Positions 1 through 8,734 of a stretch of 64,000 nt of DNA are shown here, one piece after another (within the stretch, counting starts at the first letter, position 1; each line of letters opens with the position of its first letter). The stretch is from an uncultured Eggerthellaceae bacterium. Its GTDB lineage: Bacteria > Actinomycetota > Coriobacteriia > Coriobacteriales > Eggerthellaceae. Both the position numbers and the translations under genes were made by a program. The notes beneath the pieces were generated by a model. It was not told where the DNA came from and searched no databases. It was given only the letters and a program-made list of their open reading frames with translations. The stretch covers positions 1 through 64,000 of the forward strand of contig CAJUQK010000004.1 of assembly GCA_910588205.1 (NCBI GenBank), read 5' to 3'.

Positions 1-155
1 GTGGTGATGCGGACCCGGAGGGTCCCATCAGCAGTGCGGTGAGGATTTTTTGTTTATGCAGAAGACAGCCCTTCCCCGTGAGGGGTTGAGGCCGATTCCG
101 CAGGCCGAGAAAAGCGTAATATAAGCGAAGCATCACACCTTTTCGAAAGCCAAGG

Positions 156-240
156 CCTAAGGCCGAATGCCCCTTGCGGGGGAGGCGAGCATCTTGACAC
201 CCGTGATGCCTAAGGCCGAACGCCCCTTGCGGGGAGGGCG
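156..240. repeat. Pair of ~32-bp direct repeats upstream/downstream of glsA end
   Basis: Two near-identical 32-bp copies lie at 156-187 and 209-240. Each begins CCTAAGGCCGAA and continues with GCCCCTTGCGGGG, which can itself fold as a short hairpin (CCCC-TTG-CGGGG). I see no gene in 1-325; the rest of that stretch holds a small dyad at 11-25 (GGACCC-GGA-GGGTCC) and the two palindromes listed separately. Origin unknown; they resemble short dispersed intergenic repeats. Confidence 0.6.
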
Positions 241-259
241 TTATCCCAAGCACAAGAGC

Positions 260-279
260 GGGCGGATCCAGATCCGCCC
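260..279. repeat. Intergenic palindrome, family copy 1
   Basis: The arms GGGCGGATC at 260-268 and GATCCGCCC at 271-279 are perfectly complementary around a 2-nt centre and are followed by CTACGGGCAAC. Copies with different arm sequences but the same architecture (G-rich arm, 2-nt loop, C-rich arm, then CTACG) occur at 307-324, 26942-26963, 27013-27034 and 49735-49754. Confidence 0.6.
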
Positions 280-306
280 CTACGGGCAACCTGTCATGCT
301 ACCCAG

Positions 307-324
307 GGCCGACCATGGTCGGCC
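307..324. repeat. Intergenic palindrome, family copy 2, at the 3' end of glsA
   Basis: The arms GGCCGACC (307-314) and GGTCGGCC (317-324) flank the dinucleotide AT and are followed by TTTACGG, so the element abuts the glsA stop codon at 326-328. It could act as a transcription end or mRNA-stabilising hairpin for glsA, but no T-run follows it on the minus strand, so a factor-independent terminator is not shown. Confidence 0.55.
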
Positions 325-325
325 T

Positions 326-1312
326 TTACGGTTCGCAGGAGCCGCAGACGCAAAGGCGACTGGCCGCGAAGATGTTCAGCTCCAGCTCACCCATGATCTC
401 ACGGAGCGCTAGCTGCGCCTTCACGGAATTGCCTGCTTCATCCAAGGGCGGCGAGAAGGCCGCGATGCCGAACATGCCCGGCATGACCCCTAGCACACCA
501 CCACCGACACCTGATTTCGCTGGAAGCCCTGATTTGTAGAGCCAGTCTCCTGTACGCTCATAGAAGCCCACCGTGGTGATCATGGAAGTGACCTTCGGTG
601 CCAAATCTGCGCTGAACACTTGCTTGTCGGTCACTGGGTTGAAACCATCATTGGCAATGGTGGCCGCCATCACCGCCAAGTCCCGAGCCGTGGTGCCCAG
701 CGAGCATTGCCGGGTGTACAGATCTAGGGAGAGGTCAGGGTCATCATAGATGCGGCCGTAATCCTTCAGCAGCCAGGCGATGGAACGATTATTGAAATCA
801 GAAGCCGATTCTGAGGCATAGAGCTCTTGGATGACCTGCGGCTCCCGACCGGTGAGCTGAGTGATGTTACCCACGATGGCCTTCCATTTCTCTTCTTCGT
901 TGCCTACAGGCTCTACGAGGGAGCACGCGGCGATAGCCCCCGCGTTCACCAATGGCGAAGACGGGCGGTCCTTTTCCAGCAGGAGCGCCATGATGGAATT
1001 GAATGGCAGACCCGTGGCGTCGGCTCCTACCTTCTCCAGGATGTCCAAGGCGCCATATTCGCGCATGGCTAGGATGGCCGTGGGCACCTTGGATACCGAT
1101 TCGATGCCGAAGGTGTGCTCTGCGTCTCCTACAGAGATGATAGTCCCGTCCAACAGGCATACGCTGATACCGAACAGGTTCGGATCAACCTGAGCCAGAT
1201 AAGGTATGTAGCTGGCATTCTTGCCGCCCGTGGTGGAACGGAGCTTATCGTAGGCATTCTGCACGGCCATCTTGACCTCGGTGACGGTGATGTTCTTATG
1301 GGACGCTGGCAT
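326..1312 (-). CDS. glsA: Glutaminase
   Basis: Predicted cytoplasmic glutaminase hydrolysing L-glutamine to glutamate and ammonia. The 328-residue product is the usual length for the bacterial GlsA family, which has a serine beta-lactamase-like fold. The catalytic S-x-x-K motif is visible near residue 70 (ESVSKVPTAI), and the conserved segment NAGAIAACSLV follows. The start at 1312 is supported by AAGGAGG about 6 nt upstream. The C-terminus ends in a cysteine-bearing tail (LCVCGSCEP) that I would not expect in a typical GlsA. It is divergent from the DUF554 gene and appears monocistronic, with a palindrome at its 3' end. The family assignment is confident; regulation is not visible. Confidence 0.93.
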   Translation of the reverse strand: MPASHKNITVTEVKMAVQNAYDKLRSTTGGKNASYIPYLAQVDPNLFGISVCLLDGTIISVGDAEHTFGIESVSKVPTAILAMREYGALDILEKVGADATGLPFNSIMALLLEKDRPSSPLVNAGAIAACSLVEPVGNEEEKWKAIVGNITQLTGREPQVIQELYASESASDFNNRSIAWLLKDYGRIYDDPDLSLDLYTRQCSLGTTARDLAVMAATIANDGFNPVTDKQVFSADLAPKVTSMITTVGFYERTGDWLYKSGLPAKSGVGGGVLGVMPGMFGIAAFSPPLDEAGNSVKAQLALREIMGELELNIFAASRLCVCGSCEP

Positions 1313-1405
1313 AGGTCCTCCTTCCGCAGGAAGATGAAGTATGCTTTCATGGTAGTCATCATCAAAGCGTACGCGAATACGGAACGGAACTGGAAGGAAA
1401 CTGCA

Positions 1406-2098
1406 ATGATCGGGACTATTGCGAACACAGTAGCCATCGTCATAGGCAGCGCAATAGGGTCAGTGGCCAAGCACGGCCTCGGCGAGAAGTATCAGAATAT
1501 CCTGTTCCTGGCCATGGGCCTCGCCGCCGTGGGGCTGGGGCTGAATGCCATCGTAGGCGGCATGGCCGACAGTGTCTATCCAGTGCTGTTCATAGCCAGC
1601 CTGGCTTTGGGCGGCGTCCTGGGCACCGCTCTTGACCTACACGGTCGTTTCGATCGCTTCGTGTCCAAACGGTCAAGCTCAGAGAATAACCTCTCCCAAG
1701 GCCTCTCCACTGCCATCATGCTCTTCTGCTTCGGTGCGCTTTCCATCATCGGCCCCATCAACAGTGCCCTATATGGGGATGAGACCTTCCTGCTGACCAA
1801 TGCCACCCTCGACCTGGTGACCTCTATGGTGCTAGCCTCATCCTTCGGCATCGGCATCGCCCTAGCGGCCGTGGTGCTGTTCTGCTGGCAGGGAGCTATC
1901 TATCTGTTGGCCGCTCAGCTCCAGCCTTTCCTCACGGCGGATCTGATGGCTGAGATCACCATTGTGGGCGGCTTCCTCATCTTGGCGTCTGGCCTGGGCA
2001 TCCTGAAGGTGAAGGAGATTCCCACCATGAACCTGCTGCCCGCCTTGCTGGTGCCTCCGCTGTGGTTTTTGGGACTACAGCTCTTCGGCCTGCTCTGA
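1406..2098 (+). CDS. DUF554 family membrane protein (YdfK-like)
   Basis: A 230-residue integral membrane protein of the DUF554 family, whose biochemical function is unknown to me. The start MIGTIANTVAI matches the family's typical N-terminus and has AAGGAA a few bases upstream; the open frame extends back to 1115 but that part is antisense to glsA and is rejected. Hydrophobic segments cover most of the chain (for example around residues 35-70, 95-115, 135-165 and 175-225), with Gly-rich motifs such as GLGLNAIVGG. Its last 24 nt overlap, on the opposite strand, the end of the flavodiiron gene, so the two genes are convergent and share their 3' ends. Confidence 0.85.
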   Translation: MIGTIANTVAIVIGSAIGSVAKHGLGEKYQNILFLAMGLAAVGLGLNAIVGGMADSVYPVLFIASLALGGVLGTALDLHGRFDRFVSKRSSSENNLSQGLSTAIMLFCFGALSIIGPINSALYGDETFLLTNATLDLVTSMVLASSFGIGIALAAVVLFCWQGAIYLLAAQLQPFLTADLMAEITIVGGFLILASGLGILKVKEIPTMNLLPALLVPPLWFLGLQLFGLL

Positions 2099-3262
2099 GA
2101 CGAGGCTGCAGATAGCGCTGAAGAGGCACTCCTCCCCTTCGCGCGTACTGTTCCACTCCGCCGTGAAGGACTCCAGGGGTACGGTGAACCCTGCTTCCTG
2201 CAGCACAGCGCTTATCTCTTGCTGGCCCGCTTCGGACCATCCGTAGGAACCGAAGGCGATACCCGTCCTGCCCTTGGGAGCCAAACCTTTGAGGTAGGTC
2301 AGGAACCGGCCCGCTTCAGGGAGCACGGTCATGTTCTGACAGGATGACCCTACCGCTACATATTGAGCATCCATCACATGGTCCATGATGTCCGAGATGT
2401 CTGACACCTTCAGATCATAGAGACGCACGCTGATGCCTTGGGATGCGAATGCCTCTGCGATGGCCCGAGCCATGCGCCCCGTAGAACCGTACATAGAAGC
2501 GTAGGTCACCACCGCGGAAGAGATGGGCTTGAGTTGGCACCAGGATTCGTAAGCCTCTAGGATAGCCGGGATCTGGCTGCGCCAAATGAGCCCATGGGAG
2601 GGGGCGATCATATCTAGGTCAAGCCCCTTCACTGCAGCCACCGCCTTCGCCGTTTGCTTCGCGAAGGGCATGATGATGTTCGCGAAGTATTTCTTGGCGC
2701 AGGAGAAGAGCAGACTGCGATCCACCTCGTCATCGAAGCGCTCGGAGGTGGCCAGGAACTGCCCGAAGGCATCATTGGAGAAGAGGAGCTTGTCTTCAGA
2801 GATATAGGTGACCATGTTGTCTGGCCAATGGACCATAGGCGTTTGGATGAACTGCAGGGTACGCTGGCCGATATCGAGGCTGCTGCCCGTCTTCATAGGA
2901 ATCAGCTCATGAGCATCCCCCAGATACGTCTTCAGTATCTTGCACCCTTGAGGAGACGCGATGACCTTCGCCTGCGGAGCTTTCGTCAAGACCTGCCGCA
3001 AAGCGCCCTCGTGGTCTTTCTCTGCATGATTCGACACAAGATATTCTATGTGGGACGGGTCGATCACACTGGCGATGCGCTCCAAGAGCTCTGGCCAGTA
3101 GGCCTCCGAACAGGTATCTATCAGCGTGATATGCTCGTCGATGATGAGATAAGCGTTGTTCGTTGAACCATAGGGCATGGAGAACCCATGAATGGAGCGC
3201 TCGTTCCATTCCAAGACACCCACCCACCAGATGCCTGGCTTGATCTCAAGGGCTTTGAACAT
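2075..3262 (-). CDS. fprA: A-type flavoprotein (flavodiiron protein, FprA family)
   Basis: A 395-residue flavodiiron protein, a class that reduces O2 to water and/or NO to N2O in anaerobes using rubredoxin as donor. The N-terminal metallo-beta-lactamase-like domain (about 1-250) carries the complete diiron ligand set: H-x-E-x-D-H around 79-84 (NHAEKDHEG), His145 (VHWPDN), Asp164 (SNDAFG) and a late His (PSHGLIW). A flavodoxin domain follows with the FMN loop YASMYGSTGRMA near residue 258. There is no fused C-terminal rubredoxin, matching the separate rubredoxin gene just upstream on the same strand. The start is at the ATG preceded by AAGGAGGT; an in-frame upstream extension to 3322 is less likely. 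Role: oxygen or NO detoxification (family knowledge). Confidence 0.93.
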   Translation of the reverse strand: MFKALEIKPGIWWVGVLEWNERSIHGFSMPYGSTNNAYLIIDEHITLIDTCSEAYWPELLERIASVIDPSHIEYLVSNHAEKDHEGALRQVLTKAPQAKVIASPQGCKILKTYLGDAHELIPMKTGSSLDIGQRTLQFIQTPMVHWPDNMVTYISEDKLLFSNDAFGQFLATSERFDDEVDRSLLFSCAKKYFANIIMPFAKQTAKAVAAVKGLDLDMIAPSHGLIWRSQIPAILEAYESWCQLKPISSAVVTYASMYGSTGRMARAIAEAFASQGISVRLYDLKVSDISDIMDHVMDAQYVAVGSSCQNMTVLPEAGRFLTYLKGLAPKGRTGIAFGSYGWSEAGQQEISAVLQEAGFTVPLESFTAEWNSTREGEECLFSAICSLVSEQAEEL

Positions 3263-3306
3263 GAGGACCTCCTTGCGGCTTAGGGCCCAATGACCACCTG
3301 CACACA

Positions 3307-3339
3307 GATTCCCCGCAGCCAAAACAGCTGCAGGGAATC
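3307..3339. other. Strong hairpin between rubredoxin and fprA
   Basis: The arms GATTCCC-c-GCAGC (3307-3319) and GCTGC-a-GGGAATC (3327-3339) are complementary apart from one opposed pair, with a 7-nt loop. It lies in the 106-bp gap between rubredoxin and fprA. No U-run follows it on the minus strand, so it is more likely a processing or stability element, or a leaky terminator, than a full stop. Confidence 0.5.
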
Positions 3340-3368
3340 ATCTTTGGGTCCTATTCTAGCCTCTCTCG

Positions 3369-3530
3369 CTAATCTACGGGAGAGAAATCATCCTTACCCA
3401 CACCGCAGAGCGGACAAACCCAGTCATCTGGGATATCTTCAAAGGGGGTACCCGGAGCGATACCGCCATCCGGATCACCGATAGCTGGATCATAGATGTA
3501 TCCACATACGTCGCACACATACTTCTGCAT
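3369..3530 (-). CDS. Rubredoxin
   Basis: A 53-residue rubredoxin, a small cytoplasmic Fe(Cys)4 electron carrier. I translated it directly from the minus strand. The two iron-binding knuckles are CDVCGY at residues 6-9 and CPLCGV at 39-42, and the intervening sequence (YIYDPAIGDPDGGI, then FEDIPDDWVCP) is textbook rubredoxin. The start ATG at 3530 is preceded by AAAGGAG. It sits 106 bp upstream of the flavodiiron gene on the same strand, so the pair very likely forms the donor/acceptor couple for O2 or NO reduction. The 187-bp stretch 3531-3717 upstream shows no gene. Confidence 0.96.
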   Translation of the reverse strand: MQKYVCDVCGYIYDPAIGDPDGGIAPGTPFEDIPDDWVCPLCGVGKDDFSPVD

Positions 3531-3717
3531 GATGGCTCCTTTCCTGAAAGCTTATTCGTCAGGCCCTTCGCAAAGCTGTGCTTGCTGCCCGTAGCATGAA
3601 CCAAGGGCACACCCGCTGGACACACGACCGTCAGCCGTCAGGAAAGCGTCAGGAGCATCTTGCGGATCCGTTACGCGCATCGCCCGAACTCAGGGCTGCG
3701 CCAATCACCCGACAGCG

Positions 3718-5394
3718 TCAGTCGTGGATGCCGTCTTCGTTGCGGATCTGCTTGCGCTTGATCTTGCCGCCGATGGTCTTGGGCAGATCGTCTACGAACT
3801 CCACGATCCGCGGATACTTGTAAGGAGCCGTTGTGCGCTTGACGTGGTCTTGCAGTTCCTTCACCAGATCCTCTGATGGCTCGTACCCTTCTGCCAAGAT
3901 GACCGACGCCTTCACCACCTTGCCGCGGACCGGGTCAGGCGCAGCGGTCACTGCGCATTCCACCACAGCGGGATGTTCGATGAGTGCGCTTTCCACTTCA
4001 AAGGGACCGATACGATAACCAGAGCATTTGATAACATCATCATTGCGCCCCACGAAGAAGCAGTAGCCATCAGAGTCGCGCCAAGCCATGTCGTGGAGGT
4101 TGTACACATCCCCGCCAACGGCAGCCTGCGTGGCCTCCGGATTATTGTAGTAGCCCACGAATAGTCCCGGCGGGTAGCTTTCTTTGAGCCCTGTAACGCA
4201 AATAGCCCCCTCTTCTCCATCGGGCACTTCACTGCCGTCATCATCCAGCAGCTTGACATTTAAAAGCGGCGAGGGCTTGCCCATTGAGCCGGGCCGCGGC
4301 TCCAACCAAGGGAACGTTGCCAAAAGCACCGGACCTTCTGTCTGACCGAAACCTTCGCGGATCTTCTTGCCCGTGAGCCGCTCCCATTGGATGGTCACCT
4401 CCGCATTCAGTGGCTCGCCGGCTGTGGCGAAGTTCTGAACGCTGGATAGGTCATAGGCCGCCACATCCTCTTGCAACATGAAACGGTACATGGTGGGTGG
4501 TGCGCAGAAAGTGGTTAGCTGGTAGTCCTGGATCTTCTGGAGCAGCTTCGCCGGAATGAACTTCTCCATATCGTAGGCGAAGATCGTGGCACCACATATC
4601 CACTGGCCGTAGATCTTCCCCCATCCAAACTTGGCCCAACCCGAATCCGTCACGCTCATGTGCAACTGATCCTCTTGGACTTGCTGCCAGTATCTTGCCG
4701 TGATGATATGACCCAGAGGATGGGCGAAAACATGCTCCACTGCCTTGGCGTTGCCCGTAGTGCCACTGGTGAAATAGATGAGCATGATGTCTTTGGAGGT
4801 GACCCCCGCATCTCCTGTCGGCCGAGCGAAGATGTCGCTTTCGGTTTCGATCATGGCATCAAAGGATGTCCATCCTTCGCGCTGACCTGCTACGATCACC
4901 AGATCCTGCAGGGTGGGCACCTGAGGAAGCGCGCCCTCTACCTGGCTTATTACATAGGGGTCATCCACGCAGACAACAGCCTTCACCTGGGCACTATTCA
5001 CGCGATACACCACGTCCTTGGTAGTCAGCTGCAAGGATGCAGGGATGATGATAGCTCCCAGCTTTGCCAAGGCCACGGCAACCACCCAGTATTCCCAGCG
5101 GCGCCGCAGGATGGCCATGACCACATCGCCTTTGCCGATACCCATGCGCTGGAATGCATTCGCCGCCTTGTTGGAGAGACGCGAGATGTCCGTGAAGGTG
5201 AAGCTGCGCTCCTCTCCCGCGTCATCCACCCAGAGCAGCGCCCGCTTCTCCGGTTCCACCCGAGCCCATTCGTCCACCACATCAAAGCCGAAGTTGAACG
5301 CCTCGGGTATGTTGATGCGGAAATGCTCTAAGAAATCCTCGTAGGAATCGAATTCGATACGAGGGCAGTATTGCTTGAGGATATGGTCTGTCAT
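3718..5394 (-). CDS. AMP-forming acyl-CoA synthetase (acetyl/medium-chain acyl-CoA ligase type)
   Basis: A 558-residue ANL-superfamily ligase that should activate a carboxylic acid to its CoA thioester via an acyl-adenylate. Landmarks: the P-loop-like A3 motif YFTSGTTGNAKAVEH around residue 210, the A5 region EGFGQTEGP, the A7/A8 region with SGYRIGPFEVES near 440, and the terminal catalytic Lys context GGKIKRKQIR. The N-terminus (EDFLEHFRINIPEAFNFGFD) is of the type I associate with medium-chain acyl-CoA synthetases rather than with short acetyl-CoA synthetases; the substrate is not determined. It follows the XRE-cupin regulator with a 61-bp gap on the same strand, an arrangement suggesting co-transcription and local control. 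Confidence 0.88.
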   Translation of the reverse strand: MTDHILKQYCPRIEFDSYEDFLEHFRINIPEAFNFGFDVVDEWARVEPEKRALLWVDDAGEERSFTFTDISRLSNKAANAFQRMGIGKGDVVMAILRRRWEYWVVAVALAKLGAIIIPASLQLTTKDVVYRVNSAQVKAVVCVDDPYVISQVEGALPQVPTLQDLVIVAGQREGWTSFDAMIETESDIFARPTGDAGVTSKDIMLIYFTSGTTGNAKAVEHVFAHPLGHIITARYWQQVQEDQLHMSVTDSGWAKFGWGKIYGQWICGATIFAYDMEKFIPAKLLQKIQDYQLTTFCAPPTMYRFMLQEDVAAYDLSSVQNFATAGEPLNAEVTIQWERLTGKKIREGFGQTEGPVLLATFPWLEPRPGSMGKPSPLLNVKLLDDDGSEVPDGEEGAICVTGLKESYPPGLFVGYYNNPEATQAAVGGDVYNLHDMAWRDSDGYCFFVGRNDDVIKCSGYRIGPFEVESALIEHPAVVECAVTAAPDPVRGKVVKASVILAEGYEPSEDLVKELQDHVKRTTAPYKYPRIVEFVDDLPKTIGGKIKRKQIRNEDGIHD

Positions 5395-5455
5395 AGCGTG
5401 CTCTATCGTCCTTCGTGAGTATTAGTGCAGAAAAGATGCAAAGAGGCGGTCTCTC

Positions 5456-6007
5456 CTATTCGGCGATGACCGTAATGAACTTGGCTACAGAATCACCGTG
5501 GCACCGTTGCCCATGGGGGATCTCCGGATTGAAGTAGATGCTGTCCCATTCGTTCAGGATGATCTCTCTATCCCCCACGGTCACCGCCACAGACCCTTCA
5601 ACGACGAAGTTGAACTCCTGACCGCGATGGGTGATGAGCTCGGCGGGATCATCGGAAGGGTCGAGGATGACCATCAAAGGCTGCATGATCTTGTTCTGAT
5701 AGCGCCAGGCCATGTCCTCGAAATGATAGGCGGGATGACGATCCACCACCTTACCTTCGCCACGCCTGACCACATGATAGGTATCCAGCTTGGCTGACTT
5801 GCCTGTGAGCACCTCGGTCATATCCACACCGAACTTGCGCGCAATGTGATACACCACCGAGATGGGAACATCCGCCCCCTGCTCTTCCCACTGTTGGTAT
5901 GCCGTAACGTCCACGCCCAGATCCTGGGCAAGCTCCTCTTGGGTGACGTCGCAGGCTTCGCGAAGCCCCTTGATACGCAGGCCTATCTCTTTGAGATCCT
6001 CTTCCAT
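5456..6007 (-). CDS. XRE-family HTH regulator with C-terminal cupin
   Basis: A 183-residue transcription factor with an N-terminal helix-turn-helix of the Cro/CI type (about 8-62, containing REACDVTQEELAQDLGVDV) and a C-terminal cupin_2 barrel (about 105-180, with HRGQEFNFVVEGSV and PEIPHGQRCHG), which usually binds a small ligand or metal. The start is supported by AAGAGGAAG upstream. It lies directly upstream of the acyl-CoA synthetase and probably controls that operon in response to a carboxylate or CoA intermediate; this is inferred from the arrangement. Confidence 0.9.
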   Translation of the reverse strand: MEEDLKEIGLRIKGLREACDVTQEELAQDLGVDVTAYQQWEEQGADVPISVVYHIARKFGVDMTEVLTGKSAKLDTYHVVRRGEGKVVDRHPAYHFEDMAWRYQNKIMQPLMVILDPSDDPAELITHRGQEFNFVVEGSVAVTVGDREIILNEWDSIYFNPEIPHGQRCHGDSVAKFITVIAE

Positions 6008-6112
6008 GGGACCGCTTCCTCTTGTTCGCCTTCGGGATAGAGAGCGATTCTAGCAAAACATCCTCCGCCGAAACAAAGAGGTAACATTCCCTCGAACGGA
6101 CATGTACGAGGG

Positions 6113-6796
6113 CTACAGCACAAAGAAGAAGACGGAAAAGAAGTGCAGGATGGACCCGGCTAGCACGAACAGATGGAAGACCGAGTGCATGTAGCGCACT
6201 TTCTTGAAGATGTAGAAGACGGCACCGCAGGTGTAGCTGAGGCCACCGGCCACCAACAGCCAGAACCCTACCGGCTCCATGAGGGAGAAGAGCGACGGCA
6301 CGAAGGCGATGATGCACCAGCCCATGGCCACGTAGATCACTGCTGATACCCAGCGGGGACGGAATGTCCAAAAGGCTTCGAAGATGATGCCCAGAAGCGC
6401 CATGACCCAAATGCCGATGATGAGCCAGAGACCACCGACGGGCCAAAGGGTTATCAAGCAGTAGGGCGTGTAGGTACCCGCGATGAGCAGATAGATGCCG
6501 CTGTGGTCCAATACTTTGAAGACGCGCTTCGCCCCTTCGGGCGCGAGGGCATGATAGAGCGTGGACATCAGATATTCCAGAAGCAGCGCTATGCCATAGA
6601 CCAAGGCCGCTGCTAGGTAGACTCCTGCACCGTCCCCCACCGCCCGCACGATCAGGAGCACGAGGGCAGCGATGGCAAGGCCCGCGCCGATGCCATGGGT
6701 GATGGCGTTGGCTATCTCTTCACCTAAGGTATACTGACGCGCAGCCCGCTGTTGACTGGTGACGCGGAAGCTGTCCATCGCCCGTTCGCTTGTCAT
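6113..6796 (-). CDS. Hemolysin III / TrhA-type (PAQR family) membrane protein
   Basis: A 227-residue seven-helix membrane protein of the hemolysin III/PAQR family. The signature GEEIANAITHGIGAG occurs near residue 25, TLYHALAPEGAKRVFKVLDH near 85 and the HSVFHLFVLAG segment near 200, which together carry the conserved Ser/His/Asp residues thought to bind zinc. Its start lies only 3 bp after the lysS stop, so it is the last gene of a greA / YkvI-like / lysS / hlyIII transcription unit. The name comes from the family; haemolytic activity should not be assumed. Family work links it to membrane energetics and lipid homeostasis. Confidence 0.9.
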   Translation of the reverse strand: MTSERAMDSFRVTSQQRAARQYTLGEEIANAITHGIGAGLAIAALVLLIVRAVGDGAGVYLAAALVYGIALLLEYLMSTLYHALAPEGAKRVFKVLDHSGIYLLIAGTYTPYCLITLWPVGGLWLIIGIWVMALLGIIFEAFWTFRPRWVSAVIYVAMGWCIIAFVPSLFSLMEPVGFWLLVAGGLSYTCGAVFYIFKKVRYMHSVFHLFVLAGSILHFFSVFFFVL

Positions 6797-6799
6797 AAG

Positions 6800-8734
6800 C
6801 TAGTACAGCTTTGCGCCTGCCGGGATGCGGTCATCCACCATGAGGAGGTTCAGACGCTCCTCCGGTTCGCCGTCTTCGCCAGGAACCTCATGGATAGCGG
6901 AGAGCAGCATGCCTTCAGACGCTACACCCATCATCTTGCGCGGCGGCAGATTGGTGATGGCGATGAGCGTCTTGCCCACCAGCTCTTCCGGCTCATAGTA
7001 GGCATGGATGCCCGACAGGATGGTACGCTCCTCACCTGAGCCGTCATCCAGCGTGAACTGGAGCAGCTTCTTGGACTTTGGCACCGCTTCGCAAGCCAGC
7101 ACCTTCACCGCGCGGAAATCAGACCGGCTGAAGGTGTCGAAGTCCACCTCCTCTTCGAAGAGGGGTTCGATGACCACATTGGAGAAGTCCACGGCGGCCG
7201 AGGCTTCTGATGCCGAAGGTGACATCCGGACCGTCCCCTGACATGATTCATCGCGCATGTGCGGGAAGAGGAGCACATCACGGATGGTGGGCGCATCGGT
7301 CAGCAGCATGGTCAGCCGGTCGATACCGATGCCCACGCCTCCTGCCGGGGGCATGCCGTACTCCAGGGCGCGGATGTAATCGGCGTCGAAGCCCATGGCC
7401 TCGTCATCGCCCATGTCCTTCGCCTTGACCTGAGCCATGAAGCGCTCGGCCTGGTCTACCGGGTCGTTCAGCTCCGTGAAGGCGTTGGCATATTCGTGCC
7501 CGCAGATGAACAGCTCGAAGCGCTGGGTGAGCTCCGGATCATCAGGGTGCTTCTTCGCCAACGGGCTGACCTCAAGCGGGTGGTCTACGACGAAGGTGGG
7601 CTGGATGAGCTTCTCCTCTGCCACAGCCTCGAACACCTCGGCGATCAGCTTGCCCTTGCCCCAGGCATCGTCAGCCTTCCCGCCACTGCGCTCGAGAATG
7701 GCCACGAGCTCCTCGCGGGTACGGGAGAAGTCAACGGGCTCACCAGCCCCTTCGGTAGCCAGCTCTATCATAGAGGCCACGCGCCAATCTCCCGATAGGT
7801 CAATGACAGTGCCCTGATAGATCACCTGCAAGCTGTCGCAGGCTGCCTGAGCGGCCGCCTGGATGCATCCTTGGGTAAGGCGGATCATGGAGTTCAGGTC
7901 CCCGAAGGCCTCGTAGGCCTCCATGGTGGTGAATTCTGGGTTATGGTACGGATCCATGCCCTCGTTGCGGAAGATGCGGCCCATCTCGAACACCTTCGGA
8001 AAGCCGCCTACGATCAGTCGCTTGAGCGGCAGCTCTGTAGCAATGCGCAGGTAGTAATCACGATCGAGCGCATTGAAATGGGTGATGAAGGGCTTCGCGT
8101 TAGCGCCGCCGATGATGGGACTCAGAAACGGCGTCTCCACCTCATAGTACCCCTCACCTTCCATATATCGGCGAATGGCGGAGACGATCTTGGAGCGCTT
8201 CTGGAACGTCTCGCGCACCTCCGGATTCATGACAAGATCAATGTAGCGCTGGCGATAGCGCGTCTCTTTGTCTTGCAGACCATGGAACTTCTCGGGCAGC
8301 GGGCGCAGGCTCTTGGACATCAACTCGAAGGACGTGACAGCCACCGAAAGCTGCCCGCGACGCGTGCGCATCATGGTGCCGAAGGCGGCCAGCCAGTCTC
8401 CCACATCCAGATCCTTCAGCTCTTCGAAGGCCTCCTCGCCCAGTGCGTTGATGCGACAGAATAGCTGAATGGTGCCTGTATGCTCCATGAGCTCCAGGAA
8501 AGCCACCTTGCCCTGGACGCGCTTCGCCATGATGCGGCCAGCAATGGCCACTTCATCTTCGGTGTCTTGACCGTCTTCCAGATGAGCATACTGCTCATCT
8601 AGCTGAGCTACGGTATGCGTGGCGGTGAAGGCGTGGCCGTACGGATCCCGCCCGGCATCGATGAACGCCTGACGCTTGGCACGACGTACCTCGATGGGGT
8701 CATCTTCGATGATGGCGATGGTCTCTTCAGTCAT
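6800..8734 (-). CDS. lysS: Lysyl-tRNA synthetase with C-terminal tRNA-binding (EMAP/CsaA-like) domain
   Basis: Class II lysyl-tRNA synthetase charging tRNA-Lys, 644 residues against about 500 for the usual enzyme. The N-terminal OB fold (about 60-170) and catalytic core (about 175-500) include motif 2 (FEMGRIFRNEGMDPYHNPEFT) and motif 3 (GVGIGIDRLTML). The extra C-terminal part (about 535-644, FSRSDFRAVKV through TNLPPRKMMGVASEGML) is an EMAPII/CsaA-like tRNA-binding domain of the type usually found at the end of MetRS. The start overlaps the YkvI-like stop by 8 bp, indicating translational coupling. Confidence 0.95.
   Translation of the reverse strand: MTEETIAIIEDDPIEVRRAKRQAFIDAGRDPYGHAFTATHTVAQLDEQYAHLEDGQDTEDEVAIAGRIMAKRVQGKVAFLELMEHTGTIQLFCRINALGEEAFEELKDLDVGDWLAAFGTMMRTRRGQLSVAVTSFELMSKSLRPLPEKFHGLQDKETRYRQRYIDLVMNPEVRETFQKRSKIVSAIRRYMEGEGYYEVETPFLSPIIGGANAKPFITHFNALDRDYYLRIATELPLKRLIVGGFPKVFEMGRIFRNEGMDPYHNPEFTTMEAYEAFGDLNSMIRLTQGCIQAAAQAACDSLQVIYQGTVIDLSGDWRVASMIELATEGAGEPVDFSRTREELVAILERSGGKADDAWGKGKLIAEVFEAVAEEKLIQPTFVVDHPLEVSPLAKKHPDDPELTQRFELFICGHEYANAFTELNDPVDQAERFMAQVKAKDMGDDEAMGFDADYIRALEYGMPPAGGVGIGIDRLTMLLTDAPTIRDVLLFPHMRDESCQGTVRMSPSASEASAAVDFSNVVIEPLFEEEVDFDTFSRSDFRAVKVLACEAVPKSKKLLQFTLDDGSGEERTILSGIHAYYEPEELVGKTLIAITNLPPRKMMGVASEGMLLSAIHEVPGEDGEPEERLNLLMVDDRIPAGAKLY

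Noticed and set aside
1..325. Possible gene in the first 325 bases
   Set aside because: Only short frames through repeats (for example 167-412) with no ribosome-binding site or family resemblance.
1115..1405. N-terminal extension of the DUF554 frame
   Set aside because: It is antisense to glsA and unlike the family; the ATG at 1406 has a ribosome-binding site and matches the expected N-terminus.
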